DNA of 64,000 nt, from assembly GCF_004345265.1 (NCBI RefSeq), contig NZ_SLUM01000004.1, positions 1 to 64,000 of the forward strand, in the 5' to 3' direction. The notes under the pieces were generated by a model. The model was not told the DNA's origin. It made no database searches and saw only the letters and a list, made by a program, of their open reading frames with translations. Source of the DNA: Allofournierella massiliensis. Its GTDB lineage: Bacteria > Bacillota > Clostridia > Oscillospirales > Ruminococcaceae. Position numbers and translations under genes: made by a program. Shown here piece after piece: positions 7,516-16,311 of the stretch. Position 1 is the stretch's first letter; each line of letters opens with the position of its first letter.

Positions 7516-10131
7516 ATGATGGAACAGACTTATTTCGACAAAACCGTTCCGCAAACCCTGGAGCAGGTAAAGGCCACCGCTAACGGCCTGACTGCGCAGG
7601 AAGCCGCCCGGCGGCTGGAGGAGCACGGCCCCAACCAGCTGGCCGAGGGCAAAAAGAAAAGCCCGCTGGTGGTATTTCTGGAGCAGTTCAAGGATCTGCT
7701 GGTCTTTATTCTGGCCGTGGCGGCAGTGATCTCCATGGTGTCCGGCAATGTGGAGAGCACACTGGTGATCTTCGCGGTGCTCATCATGAACGCGGTGCTG
7801 GGCACGGTGCAGTATCTGAAGGCGGAAAAGAGCCTGGAAAGTCTGAAAGCCATGTCCGCCCCGGTGGCCAAGGTCCTGCGGGACGGTGTGCGCCAGGAAG
7901 TGGCGGGCCCCAAGGTGGTTCCCGGCGACATCGTGTATCTGGAAGCGGGCGATCTGGTGGTGGCCGATGGCCGTCTGCTGGAATGCTATTCCCTGAAGGT
8001 GAACGAAAGCTCGCTGACTGGTGAATCCGAGGCGGTGGAAAAGACCGCTGAGGCCCTGCCCGCCGGCAAGACCGCGCTGGGCGACCAGAAGAACATGGTG
8101 TTCTCCGGCTCGCTGGTCACCTACGGCCGTGCGGTGATGGTGGTTACCGGCACCGGCATGAACACCGAGCTGGGCCACATCGCGGAGCTGATGAACCAGA
8201 CCCAGCAGCGCAAGACCCCCCTGCAGAAGAGCCTGGACGACTTCTCCGGCAAGCTGGCCGCAGCCATTCTGGCCATCTGTGCCGTGGTATTCTGCCTGTC
8301 CATGTTCCGCAGCGGCATGGGGCTGCTGGATTCGCTGCTCTTCGCCGTGGCGCTGGCAGTGGCCGCCATTCCCGAGGCGCTCAGCAGCATCGTGACCATC
8401 GTGCTGGCCATGGGTACCCAGAAGATGGCCCGTCAGAACGCCATCATCAAGGAGCTCAAGGCGGTGGAAAGCCTTGGTTCGGTGCAGGTGATCTGCTCGG
8501 ATAAAACCGGTACCCTGACCCAGAACAAGATGACCGTGCAGCAGATCTGGGCGGACGGCAAGCTGGTGCAGGCCGCCAATGCCGACATGAGCGACCCGGC
8601 CCAGGAGCTGCTGATGAAGATCGGCCTGCTGGCCAGCGATGCCACCGTGGATGCTGCCAGCGGCGCTTCGGTGGGCGATCCCACTGAGATTGCGCTGGTA
8701 AACTGGGGCGGCATGCACCAGACCGACGCAAACAGCGTGCGCAGTCAGTTCCCCCGTCTGGGCGAGCTGGCCTTTGACTCCGACCGCAAGCTGATGAGTA
8801 CCCTGCATCGGGTGAACGGCAAGCCCATGCTGCTGACCAAGGGCGCCATGGATGTGCTGCTGGCCCGTTCCAACCGGCTGCTTACTGCCAAGGGCGTTGT
8901 GCCCCTGACCGACGAGATGCGTACCGCCATTACCCGGGCGAATGAGGAGTTCTCCGAAAACGGCCTGCGCGTGCTGGCCTTTGCCTGCCGCGAGATGGAT
9001 GCGGAGCGTGAGCTCACCCTGGAGGATGAGAACGATTTCACCTTCGTGGGTCTGGTGTCCATGATCGACCCGCCCCGTGAGGAGAGCAAGCAGGCCGTGG
9101 CCGACGCAAAGCGGGGCGGCATCCGCACCGTAATGATCACCGGCGACCACAAGGTCACCGCCACTGCCATCGCAAAGCAGATCGGCATCTTTGAGGAAGG
9201 CGACATCGCCCTGGAGGGTGTGGAGCTGGACGCCATGACCGACGACGAGCTGGATGAAAAGCTGCCGCACATCTCGGTTTATGCCCGTGTTTCCCCCGAG
9301 CACAAGATCCGCATCGTCTCCGCCTGGCAGCGCCGGGGCTGCATTGCCGCCATGACCGGCGACGGCGTGAACGACGCCCCCGCCCTGAAGAAGGCGGATG
9401 TGGGCGTGGCCATGGGCATCACCGGCACCGAGGTGAGCAAGGATGCCGCCGCCATGATTCTGGCGGACGACAACTTCGCCACCATCGTGAAGGCGGTGGT
9501 GAACGGCCGCGGCGTGTACACCAACATCAAGAACGCCATTCAGTTCCTGCTGTCCGGCAATATGGCCGGTATTCTGGCGGTGCTGTACGCTTCGCTGATG
9601 GCGCTGCCCGTGCCCTTCCAGCCGGTGCACCTACTGTTCATCAACCTGCTCACCGACAGCCTGCCCGCCATCGCGCTGGGCATGGAGCCCGCCCGTAAGG
9701 GTCTGCTGGACCAGAAGCCCCGCGATCCCAAGGCCTCCATTCTGGATAAGCCCCTCATGTTCAAGATCCTGTGGCAGGGTGCCCTGATCGCCGTTGCCTC
9801 CATGACCGCCTTCTATCTGGGCCTGTCCGCCGGCGGCGCCGCCATGGCCAGCACCATGGCCTTTGCCACCCTGACGCTGGCCCGCCTGTTCCACGGCTTC
9901 AACTGCCGGGGCACCGAGTCCATCTTCAAGCTGGGCCTTGGCAGCAACAAGTACTCGCTGATGGCCTTTGCCGGCGGCGTGGTGCTGCTGGTGGCCGTGC
10001 TGCTGATCCCCGTGCTGGAAAGCCTGTTCGCGGTGACCGCCCTCAGCGGTATTCAGTACCTGCAGATTCTGGGTCTGGCCTTCGCGCCCACCCTGCTGAT
10101 CCAGCTGGGCCGTGTGATCCGCGGCAAGTAA
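7516..10131 (+). CDS. P-type cation-transporting ATPase (Ca2+/Mn2+ type, P2)
   Basis: 871 aa membrane pump. Order: N-terminal cation ATPase domain, two helices, actuator domain with the TGES-like LTGESE loop, helix 4 with IPEAL near residue 285, phosphorylation motif DKTGTLT with D329, hinge TGDGVNDAP, and six C-terminal helices. IPEAL is typical of bacterial Ca2+ ATPases. The Mn riboswitch upstream argues that Mn2+ export is its physiological job, with Ca2+ as the alternative. AGGGAG precedes two adjacent ATGs (7516 and 7519); either may be used. Monocistronic, closed by a strong terminator. Confidence 0.92.
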   Translation: MMEQTYFDKTVPQTLEQVKATANGLTAQEAARRLEEHGPNQLAEGKKKSPLVVFLEQFKDLLVFILAVAAVISMVSGNVESTLVIFAVLIMNAVLGTVQYLKAEKSLESLKAMSAPVAKVLRDGVRQEVAGPKVVPGDIVYLEAGDLVVADGRLLECYSLKVNESSLTGESEAVEKTAEALPAGKTALGDQKNMVFSGSLVTYGRAVMVVTGTGMNTELGHIAELMNQTQQRKTPLQKSLDDFSGKLAAAILAICAVVFCLSMFRSGMGLLDSLLFAVALAVAAIPEALSSIVTIVLAMGTQKMARQNAIIKELKAVESLGSVQVICSDKTGTLTQNKMTVQQIWADGKLVQAANADMSDPAQELLMKIGLLASDATVDAASGASVGDPTEIALVNWGGMHQTDANSVRSQFPRLGELAFDSDRKLMSTLHRVNGKPMLLTKGAMDVLLARSNRLLTAKGVVPLTDEMRTAITRANEEFSENGLRVLAFACREMDAERELTLEDENDFTFVGLVSMIDPPREESKQAVADAKRGGIRTVMITGDHKVTATAIAKQIGIFEEGDIALEGVELDAMTDDELDEKLPHISVYARVSPEHKIRIVSAWQRRGCIAAMTGDGVNDAPALKKADVGVAMGITGTEVSKDAAAMILADDNFATIVKAVVNGRGVYTNIKNAIQFLLSGNMAGILAVLYASLMALPVPFQPVHLLFINLLTDSLPAIALGMEPARKGLLDQKPRDPKASILDKPLMFKILWQGALIAVASMTAFYLGLSAGGAAMASTMAFATLTLARLFHGFNCRGTESIFKLGLGSNKYSLMAFAGGVVLLVAVLLIPVLESLFAVTALSGIQYLQILGLAFAPTLLIQLGRVIRGK

Positions 10132-10152
10132 TCCGGTCAGAAAACACAAACA

Positions 10153-10200
10153 AAAACAGCCGCCGTGCTTCCCGATTTGGGGAGGCGCGGCGGCCTTTTT
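10153..10200. terminator. Bidirectional terminator between the ATPase and greA
   Basis: GC-rich stem (10159-10173 with 10179-10194, one bulge) with a T run at 10195-10200 and an A run at 10152-10156. It serves the convergent ATPase and greA transcripts. Confidence 0.75.
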
Positions 10201-10212
10201 GGTTTGTTCTGA

Positions 10213-10716
10213 TCAATACTGGCTGATGGGCAGGGAAGCGTCGTCGTCGCTGGGCTCGATGGCACGGATGGTTACCGGATAGCTCACGCCGGGGCGCACC
10301 TCCACCTGTACGGTATCGCCCACCTTTTTTTCGAAAATGGCCCGGCCCAGGGGGGACTCCCGGCTGATCAGGCCGCTGTCCGCGTTGACCCGCAGAGTGG
10401 TTACCAGCTTGACCACCATCTCTTCCTCGTCCTCAGGAAAGTACAGGGTGATCTTGTCAAACAGGCCCACCGAGCCCTCGGCATGGTCGGACTTGACCAC
10501 TTTGGCGGTCTTGATCATCCGCTGCAGGTAGCGGATGCGGCTCTCGTTGCGGTTTTTCTGGCGTTTGGCCTCCTTGTATTCAAAGTTTTCGCTCAGATCC
10601 CCGTAGGAGCGGGCGATCTTCACGTCCTCCAGGCACTGGGGGCGCACCACAAGAATGCGGTGTTCGATCTCCTCCTGCATTTTCCGGATGTCCACTTCGG
10701 TGAGTTCGTCGTACAT
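10213..10716 (-). CDS. greA: Transcription elongation factor GreA/GreB family
   Basis: 167 aa. The N-terminal coiled coil carries the acidic tip signature GDLSENFEYKEAK (around 50-62), used to reach RNA polymerase's active site and trigger cleavage of backtracked RNA. The C-terminal FKBP-like domain contains SPLGRAIFEKKVGD. It lies 39 bp after the cysteine-synthase-like gene on the same strand, so they are probably cotranscribed. Slightly longer than typical GreA (about 158 aa). Confidence 0.9.
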   Translation of the reverse strand: MYDELTEVDIRKMQEEIEHRILVVRPQCLEDVKIARSYGDLSENFEYKEAKRQKNRNESRIRYLQRMIKTAKVVKSDHAEGSVGLFDKITLYFPEDEEEMVVKLVTTLRVNADSGLISRESPLGRAIFEKKVGDTVQVEVRPGVSYPVTIRAIEPSDDDASLPISQY

Positions 10717-10755
10717 GCAATAAATCCTCTTTTCCGGTCGGTTCTGTTTGGTGGT

Positions 10756-11664
10756 TCAGGCGTAGACCTGACGGCTCTGGAAGATGCACAGAGCACTCTT
10801 GCTCTTGCCCCGTTCCAGCAGGGTACGGGCGGCGTAAAGGGTGGCCCCGGCGCTGGGCCCGGCGGGAATACCGTCGGTGAGCAGCACCTCGCGGGCGGCC
10901 TGCACCGCCTCGCCGGTGGTTACCGCCAGAACCAGATCCACCACATAAGGGTTGTAGTTTTCCGGCACGAAGCCGAAGCCGATGTTGGGAATGCCGTGGG
11001 GCGCCAGAAATCCGCCGCCGATGGCCTGGCATTCATAGGGCTCCACCGCTGCCATGCGGATGTGGTTGGTCCAGGCCTTTACATATTCGCCCACGCCGGT
11101 CACAGTGCCGCCGCTGCCCACCCCCGCCACGATGGCATCGATCAGATTGCCGCTGTCGGTGGCCTTTAAGATGGCGGGGCCGGTGATGCGCCGGTGGTAT
11201 TCCGGGTTATCCTCGCTGGCCAGATAGTTCATGTAGTAGGCGCCCTGTTCCTGAGCCATGCGGCGGGCCAGAATGTCCATGCCCTCCTGCCCGGAGGGGC
11301 GTTCGTAGCAGGGCCGCAGCCGGGCCCCCAGCCCCTGCAGAAACCGTTCCCGCTCCGGCTCCAGTGCCGGCGGTACCACCAGCGTGAGCGGGTGACCGCT
11401 GCGCCCGGCGGCAATGGCCAGCGCCGCCGCAAAAGCGCCGCAGCCGGTTTCCACAATGGGCTGGCCGGCCTTCAGCTCGCCCCGCTGGGTGGCAAGGCGG
11501 ATCATGGCGGTGGCCAGTGCGTCCTTGCCGGTGCCGGTGGGCCCGTCGAACAACAGGCAGGCATACAGCTTGCCGGGAAGGCCGTGTTTTGCCGCATAGC
11601 CGCCAAGGGCCACCACGGGGCAGCGGGTGAGCTGCTGATAATAGGTCTCGTTGATTCCGGTCAT
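10756..11664 (-). CDS. Divergent cysteine-synthase-like PLP enzyme
   Basis: 302 aa, fold type II PLP protein. Preserved: a lysine at K47 in GPTGTGKDAL, at the place of the CysK PLP lysine; the phosphate loop GVGSGGTVTG at 181-190; and the loop EDNPEYHRRITGPAI. Altered: the substrate loop normally reading TSGNTG is TGCGAFA (73-79), and the residues before the lysine differ from the usual NPGGSVKDR. It could be a cysteine synthase variant, a beta-substituting enzyme with another substrate, or a regulatory relative. Followed by greA at 39 bp. The gene name cysK is not safe. Confidence 0.75.
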   Translation of the reverse strand: MTGINETYYQQLTRCPVVALGGYAAKHGLPGKLYACLLFDGPTGTGKDALATAMIRLATQRGELKAGQPIVETGCGAFAAALAIAAGRSGHPLTLVVPPALEPERERFLQGLGARLRPCYERPSGQEGMDILARRMAQEQGAYYMNYLASEDNPEYHRRITGPAILKATDSGNLIDAIVAGVGSGGTVTGVGEYVKAWTNHIRMAAVEPYECQAIGGGFLAPHGIPNIGFGFVPENYNPYVVDLVLAVTTGEAVQAAREVLLTDGIPAGPSAGATLYAARTLLERGKSKSALCIFQSRQVYA

Positions 11665-11830
11665 CGCAAACGCCTGCCTTTCTATTATATATAGGAAAGA
11701 GGGGAAACAACAGGGCGAAGAAGGGGGCGCAGCCCGCAGCTTTCTGCCTTTATTGTAGCACGTTCCGCCTGCAAAGTCATGCCCGGTGCGAAGCGGCCGA
11801 AAAAAGAACGTTTTTTGCGGGAAATTCCCC

Positions 11831-11860
11831 TTGACAGCGCCGCGCAGCCTCTGTTATAAT
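11831..11860 (+). promoter_or_regulatory. Promoter of the ylxM-ffh operon
   Basis: TTGACA (11831-11836), 18-bp spacer, TATAAT (11855-11860), followed by two palindromes in the leader. A minus-strand TATAAT at 11684-11689 may serve the cysteine-synthase-like gene, but its -35 is poor. Confidence 0.75.
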
Positions 11861-11868
11861 AGCAAACT

Positions 11869-11907
11869 GTAAAGCAAAACGCTTTACGAAAAGGTAAAAC
11901 ACTTTAC
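11869..11907. repeat. Tandem palindromes in the ylxM leader
   Basis: Two adjacent inverted repeats with the same ends: GTAAAGC-5-GCTTTAC (11869-11887) and GTAAA-4-TTTAC (11894-11907). They lie just after the -10 box, where they could be operator sites or RNA hairpins. Confidence 0.55.
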
Positions 11908-11940
11908 AGGGCCCGGCACCCCGGCGAGGAGGCGTTTTCG

Positions 11941-12306
11941 GTGGCGAAAAATCTTGAGATTTCACTGTTGCTGGATTTTTACGGCGACGTGCTCACCGAA
12001 AAGCAGCGCGACGTGATGGAGCAGTACTACAACGATGATCTGTCGCTGGCCGAGATTGCCGATAACTTCGGCATCACCCGGCAGGGCGTGCGGGATTCCA
12101 TCAAGCGGGGCGAAGGGATCATTCTGGAGCTGGAGGAAAAGGTGGGCTTTGCAAAGCGCTACCGGGCGGTCCAGCAGGGAATCAGCCAGCTGGAGAGCCT
12201 TGCGCGGGACATTCAGTTTGAAAACGCCAACGGCTACACGCCGAACAAGCGCATCGATGATTCCGCCCGCAGGATGCTCGAGATCATCGGGCAGATCAGC
12301 GAATAA
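11941..12306 (+). CDS. ylxM: YlxM family DNA-binding protein (SRP-associated)
   Basis: 121 aa, with a sigma-like helix-turn-helix (LSLAEIADNFGITRQGVRDS around 31-50). YlxM/p13 is a small Firmicutes protein that sits before ffh and stimulates SRP function in streptococci. It starts with GTG 11941, which follows GAGGAGG by 8 nt; no better ATG exists. First gene of an operon with ffh, 23 bp downstream. Confidence 0.88.
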   Translation: MAKNLEISLLLDFYGDVLTEKQRDVMEQYYNDDLSLAEIADNFGITRQGVRDSIKRGEGIILELEEKVGFAKRYRAVQQGISQLESLARDIQFENANGYTPNKRIDDSARRMLEIIGQISE

Positions 12307-12329
12307 GCACACAACGAAAGGACAACGAC

Positions 12330-13652
12330 ATGGCCTTTGAATCTCTTTCCGAACGTCTTTCGGGCGTGTTCAAACGGCTGCGGGGCAAGGGTAAGCTCAC
12401 CGAGGCGGACATCAAGGCCGCCATGCGTGAGGTTCGCACCGCCCTGCTGGAGGCCGACGTAAACTATAAGGTGGCCAAGGACTTCATCGCCGGGGTCACC
12501 GAGCGGGCCATGGGCCAGGAGGTCATGGAAAGCCTGACCCCCGCCCAGCAGGTCATCAAGATCGTAAACGAATCCCTCACCGAGCTCATGGGCGGCAACG
12601 AGGCCGCGCGCATCCACATCAAGTCCAAGCCGCCCACGGTGCTCATGCTCTGCGGTCTGCAGGGTAACGGTAAAACCACCCATGCCGCCAAGCTGGGCAA
12701 ATGGTTCCTCAAGCAGGGCCATCGCCCGCTGCTGGTGGCCTGCGATATCTACCGCCCCGCGGCCATCGATCAGCTGCAGGTGGTGGGCAAGCAGGCGGGG
12801 GTTCCGGTGTTCACCATGGGCACCGAAAAGCCCGAGATCATCGCCAAAAAGGCCATCGCCCACGCAAAGGACTACGGCAACGATATCGTGATTCTGGATA
12901 CCGCCGGCCGACTGCATGTGGACCAGGAGCTCATGGATGAGCTGGGCCGCATCAAGGAAGCCGTTGAGGTGGACGAGGTTCTGCTGGTGGTGGACGCCAT
13001 GGCCGGTCAGGACGCGGTAAACGTGGCCAAGGCCTTCAATGAGGCCGTGGCGGTGGATGGCATCATTCTCACCAAGACCGACGGCGATACCCGTGGCGGC
13101 GCGGCGCTCAGCGTCAAGGCCGTTACCGGCAAGCCCATCAAGTTCCAGGGCACCGGCGAAAAGCTGGACGATCTGGAGGTTTTCCATCCGGCCCGCATGG
13201 CCAGCCGCATTCTGGGTATGGGCGACGTGCTCACCCTGATTGAGAAGGCGCAGGACCTGCAGGACGAGAAGAAAGCCGCCGAGACCGCCAAGCGGATGAT
13301 GGAGAACAAGTTCGACATGAACGACATGCTGGACCAGCTGGCCCAGATGAAGAAGATGGGCGGCGTTGCGTCGCTGGTCTCCATGCTTCCCGGCGGCAAC
13401 AAGATCAACCCGGACGACATCGACGAAAAGGTGTTCGTGCACATCGAGGCCATCATCCACAGCATGACCCCCGCCGAGCGGGAGAAGCCCAGCATCATCA
13501 ACCCCAAGCGCAAGCGCCGCATTGCCGCCGGCAGCGGTACTAGCGTGGAAGAGGTGAACAAGCTGCTTCGCCAGTTTGAGATGATGCAGAAGATGATGAA
13601 GCAGATGAAAAAGAACCCCAAGGCCTTCGGCCGCCGCCTGCGCGGCATGTAA
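12330..13652 (+). CDS. ffh: Signal recognition particle GTPase Ffh
   Basis: 440 aa. N-domain helices, G domain with P-loop GLQGNGKTT near residues 108-116, DTAGRLHVD, and TKTDGDTRGG, then a methionine-rich M domain (KMMKQMKK near the C-terminus) that binds SRP RNA and signal peptides. Acts with FtsY to target nascent membrane proteins. Follows ylxM and precedes rpsP, the usual Firmicutes order. Confidence 0.97.
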   Translation: MAFESLSERLSGVFKRLRGKGKLTEADIKAAMREVRTALLEADVNYKVAKDFIAGVTERAMGQEVMESLTPAQQVIKIVNESLTELMGGNEAARIHIKSKPPTVLMLCGLQGNGKTTHAAKLGKWFLKQGHRPLLVACDIYRPAAIDQLQVVGKQAGVPVFTMGTEKPEIIAKKAIAHAKDYGNDIVILDTAGRLHVDQELMDELGRIKEAVEVDEVLLVVDAMAGQDAVNVAKAFNEAVAVDGIILTKTDGDTRGGAALSVKAVTGKPIKFQGTGEKLDDLEVFHPARMASRILGMGDVLTLIEKAQDLQDEKKAAETAKRMMENKFDMNDMLDQLAQMKKMGGVASLVSMLPGGNKINPDDIDEKVFVHIEAIIHSMTPAEREKPSIINPKRKRRIAAGSGTSVEEVNKLLRQFEMMQKMMKQMKKNPKAFGRRLRGM

Positions 13653-13773
13653 GCGCGAAAAAACGCGCCGCTTTTTACGGTATGACCCGCAGCCCTCAAA
13701 AGGGCGGGTTTGATACAATATAACAATCAAAACGCCCCGAACCGGGGCCCCAAACATCAGGAGGTTTACCACT

Positions 13774-14016
13774 ATGGCAGTTAAGATCCGTCTGCGCCGC
13801 ATGGGCGCCAAGAAAGCTCCCTTCTACCGCGTTGTTGTTGCTGACAGCCGCTTCCCCCGTGACGGCCGCTTCATCGAGGAGATCGGCTACTACGATCCCA
13901 CCAAGGAGCCCAGCGTTGTGAACATCGACGCCGAGAAGGCCAAGAAGTGGATCGCCAACGGCGCTCAGCCCACCGACACCGTTCGTGAGCTGCTGAAGAA
14001 GAACGAGATCCTGTAA
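13774..14016 (+). CDS. rpsP: 30S ribosomal protein S16
   Basis: 80 aa, standard S16 starting [11 protein letters not shown] with the conserved RVVVADSR segment. AGGAGG lies about 8 nt before the ATG. The 121-bp gap after ffh contains an ACCCGC/GCGGGT inverted repeat followed by TACAAT, possibly an extra promoter or attenuator, but no clear -35. Confidence 0.97.
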   Translation: MAVKIRLRRMGAKKAPFYRVVVADSRFPRDGRFIEEIGYYDPTKEPSVVNIDAEKAKKWIANGAQPTDTVRELLKKNEIL

Positions 14017-14041
14017 TCAGTCTTAAAGGGAGGGCAACCCT

Positions 14042-14275
14042 ATGCAGGAGCTGTTGCTGGCAGTTGCCCGGGGCCTGGTCGACGATAAGGACGCTGTGTC
14101 CGTTACCGTGGACGCCCCCCGTGAGGACGGCACCATCGTTTACCACCTGAGCGTGGCTGAGAACGACATGGGCCGGGTGATCGGCAAACAGGGCCGTATC
14201 GCCAAGGCCATCCGCGTTGTAATGCGGGCTGCCGCCGTTCGCAAGGGCGAAAAGGTCATGGTAGAGATCGACTGA
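14042..14275 (+). CDS. khpA: KH-domain RNA-binding protein KhpA (YlqC)
   Basis: 77 aa, a single KH domain with the GxxG loop in VIGKQGRIAK. KhpA pairs with KhpB/Jag and binds RNA, with effects on cell elongation in Firmicutes. It follows rpsP by 25 bp and is closed by a terminator. Confidence 0.93.
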   Translation: MQELLLAVARGLVDDKDAVSVTVDAPREDGTIVYHLSVAENDMGRVIGKQGRIAKAIRVVMRAAAVRKGEKVMVEID

Positions 14276-14301
14276 CCTTCGGGAGAACAAAACCACACAA
14301 A

Positions 14302-14344
14302 CAGGGCCACTTGCCAGCTTCTGTGCAAGTGGCCCTGCTTTTTT
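14302..14344 (+). terminator. Intrinsic terminator after khpA
   Basis: Perfect 12-bp stem (14302-14313 with 14325-14336), 11-nt loop, then CTTTTTT. rimM-trmD may rely on readthrough or on a promoter I cannot identify. Confidence 0.75.
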
Positions 14345-14453
14345 GCATGGGCAAGGCCGCACCATCTGCGCCCAGGGGCTCGGGTGAGGCGGGATTGCTC
14401 CTGTCACCGGGCGGGCGAAGCGGCCCAGCCCCACACAAAAGGAGAGAAACAAG

Positions 14454-14984
14454 ATGCAGCAGTATCTGGAAGTCTGCAAGGCCGTGACCACTCACGGAGT
14501 GGCGGGCGAAGTGAAGGTGGAGCTCTGGTGCGACGACGCGGCCTTTCTGGGCCGGTTCAAGCGGCTGTACCGGGGCCCGCAGGGGCAGAACCCCATTGCC
14601 GTGACCAGGGTGCGCGCCCACAAGAACATGGCGCTGGTTACCTTTGAAGGCGTGAACGATATGGATGCCGCCCGCGCGCTGGTGGGCCAGGTGTTCTACA
14701 TCGATCGGGCAGATGCAAAGCTGCCCCGGGGCCATTATTTTCAGGCGGACCTGCTGGGCTGCCGTCTGATCGACGCAGAGAGCGGCCGCGATTACGGCGA
14801 GATCACTCAGGTGAGCCACCCCGGCGCACAGGATATTTATACGGTTGCCTGCCCGGACGGTTCCACCGCCCTGTTCCCGGCGGTGAAGCCCTTCCTGGTA
14901 AAAATCTGCATTGAGGACCGCAAGGTGCTGGTCAGCCCCATTCCGGGCATGTTCGGCGAAGCGGAAAATGGTGATCAGGTATGA
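14454..14984 (+). CDS. rimM: 16S rRNA processing protein RimM
   Basis: 176 aa. N-terminal RimM beta-barrel ([15 protein letters not shown]) and C-terminal PRC-barrel ([10 protein letters not shown] through [10 protein letters not shown]). Helps maturation of the 30S head and binds S19. AAAGGAG lies about 13 nt before the ATG, with a GAGA stretch closer. Overlaps trmD by 4 bp. Confidence 0.94.
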   Translation: MQQYLEVCKAVTTHGVAGEVKVELWCDDAAFLGRFKRLYRGPQGQNPIAVTRVRAHKNMALVTFEGVNDMDAARALVGQVFYIDRADAKLPRGHYFQADLLGCRLIDAESGRDYGEITQVSHPGAQDIYTVACPDGSTALFPAVKPFLVKICIEDRKVLVSPIPGMFGEAENGDQV

Positions 14985-15709
14985 TGCGTGTGGATGTGGC
15001 GACCCTGTTCCCGGAGATGTGCCAGCGGGTGCTGGACGAAAGCATCCTGGGACGGGCCGCAAAGCGAGGCTATATCGAAACACACTGCCATCAGATCCGG
15101 GACTACACCCTGAACCGGCAGAAGCAGGTGGACGACTACCCCTACGGCGGCGGCTGCGGCATGGTGATGAACGCCCAGCCCATCTATGACTGCTGCCAGG
15201 ATATCATCCGTCAGGTGGAGGAACAGGGCCGTCAGCGGCCGCATATTATATTTATGACCGCGGCGGGCCAGCCCTTCTCGGAGGAGACCGCCAAGCGCCT
15301 GGCTGAATACGACAGCCTTCTTCTGGTTTGCGGCCATTACGAAGGCATGGACGAGCGGGTGATTGAGGAGCTGGCGGACGAGGAGATCAGCATCGGAGAC
15401 TATGTGCTCACCGGCGGTGAGCTGGCCGCGCTGGTGGTGGCGGACAGTGTGCTGCGCCTGCAGCCCGGCGTGCTGGCTCAGCCGGAGGGCTATCAGGATG
15501 AAAGCCACTGGAACGGCCTGCTGGAGTATCCCCAGTACACCCGCCCGGAGGAGTGGCGGGGAAAAAGAGTTCCAGAGATATTGCTCAGCGGTCACCATGG
15601 CAATATAGACAAATGGCGCCGCGAGCAGAGTCTGGAACGCACCCGTACCCGCCGCCCGGATTTGTACGAAGCGTACCAAAATGAGCATAATCAGAGCCGC
15701 AAAAAGTAA
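14981..15709 (+). CDS. trmD: tRNA (guanine37-N1)-methyltransferase TrmD
   Basis: 242 aa SPOUT enzyme with the trefoil-knot motifs [12 protein letters not shown] and [12 protein letters not shown] and a C-terminal tRNA-binding helix. It methylates G37 of tRNAs reading CNN codons and so prevents +1 frameshifting. The ATG overlaps the TGA of rimM. No terminator is obvious downstream. Confidence 0.97.
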   Translation: MMRVDVATLFPEMCQRVLDESILGRAAKRGYIETHCHQIRDYTLNRQKQVDDYPYGGGCGMVMNAQPIYDCCQDIIRQVEEQGRQRPHIIFMTAAGQPFSEETAKRLAEYDSLLLVCGHYEGMDERVIEELADEEISIGDYVLTGGELAALVVADSVLRLQPGVLAQPEGYQDESHWNGLLEYPQYTRPEEWRGKRVPEILLSGHHGNIDKWRREQSLERTRTRRPDLYEAYQNEHNQSRKK

Positions 15710-15915
15710 TTGATACTGATTTTGTTGAAAACTTTCGGGATTTCTCATGAGATTGTTGAAAACTAAGTGGTTGATTTGCACAAAGAAACGTTTCCGGTAT
15801 TTTGTGGATTCGGAAAACTGACAAAATTGCACAAATGCACTGTACAATCGGGTAAGAATGGGCTATTATAACAATCAGAAGCCCATCTAATTTTAGAAAT
15901 AGGAGCGAATGAATC

Positions 15916-16179
15916 ATGTTTGTTAAAGAAGTTACCGTTGAGAACAAAGTCGGCCTGCATGCCCGTCCTGCTACCTTCTTCATTCAGAAGGCCAACGAGT
16001 ACAAGTCTTCCATCTGGGTTGAGAAGGAAGAGCGCCGCGTTAACGCCAAGAGCCTGCTGGGCGTTCTGAGCCTGGGCATCGTGGGCGGCACCACCATCCG
16101 CATCATCGCCGACGGCGCCGACGAGCAGGCTGCCGTGGAAGGCCTGGTAAAGCTGGTAAACTCCGGTTTCGCCGAGTAA
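15916..16179 (+). CDS. ptsH: HPr phosphocarrier protein
   Basis: 87 aa. Catalytic H15 is in GLHARPA and the regulatory serine S46 in AKSLLGVLSLG, so it can serve both PTS sugar uptake and HPrK/CcpA signalling. Stand-alone here: ptsI is not adjacent. Strong codon bias suggests high expression. A possible promoter is TGTACA (15841-15846), 17 bp, TATTAT (15864-15869). The mannose-type PTS at 61.5 kb would need it. Confidence 0.93.
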   Translation: MFVKEVTVENKVGLHARPATFFIQKANEYKSSIWVEKEERRVNAKSLLGVLSLGIVGGTTIRIIADGADEQAAVEGLVKLVNSGFAE

Positions 16180-16200
16180 TTTCTTTGCTTTCATAAATCA

Positions 16201-16231
16201 AAGGGCGGGTTGTGCAAGACCCGCCCTTTTT
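16201..16231 (+). terminator. Intrinsic terminator after ptsH
   Basis: Perfect 10-bp stem (16201-16210 with 16219-16228) followed by a T run. Confidence 0.8.
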
Positions 16232-16311
16232 CTGCTTTTGCCCCAAAGCGGGGCATACTGAATAAAATGGGCCGGCAAAGCGCTCCGCCGCCCCAAAGGA
16301 GGACCCCTGCC

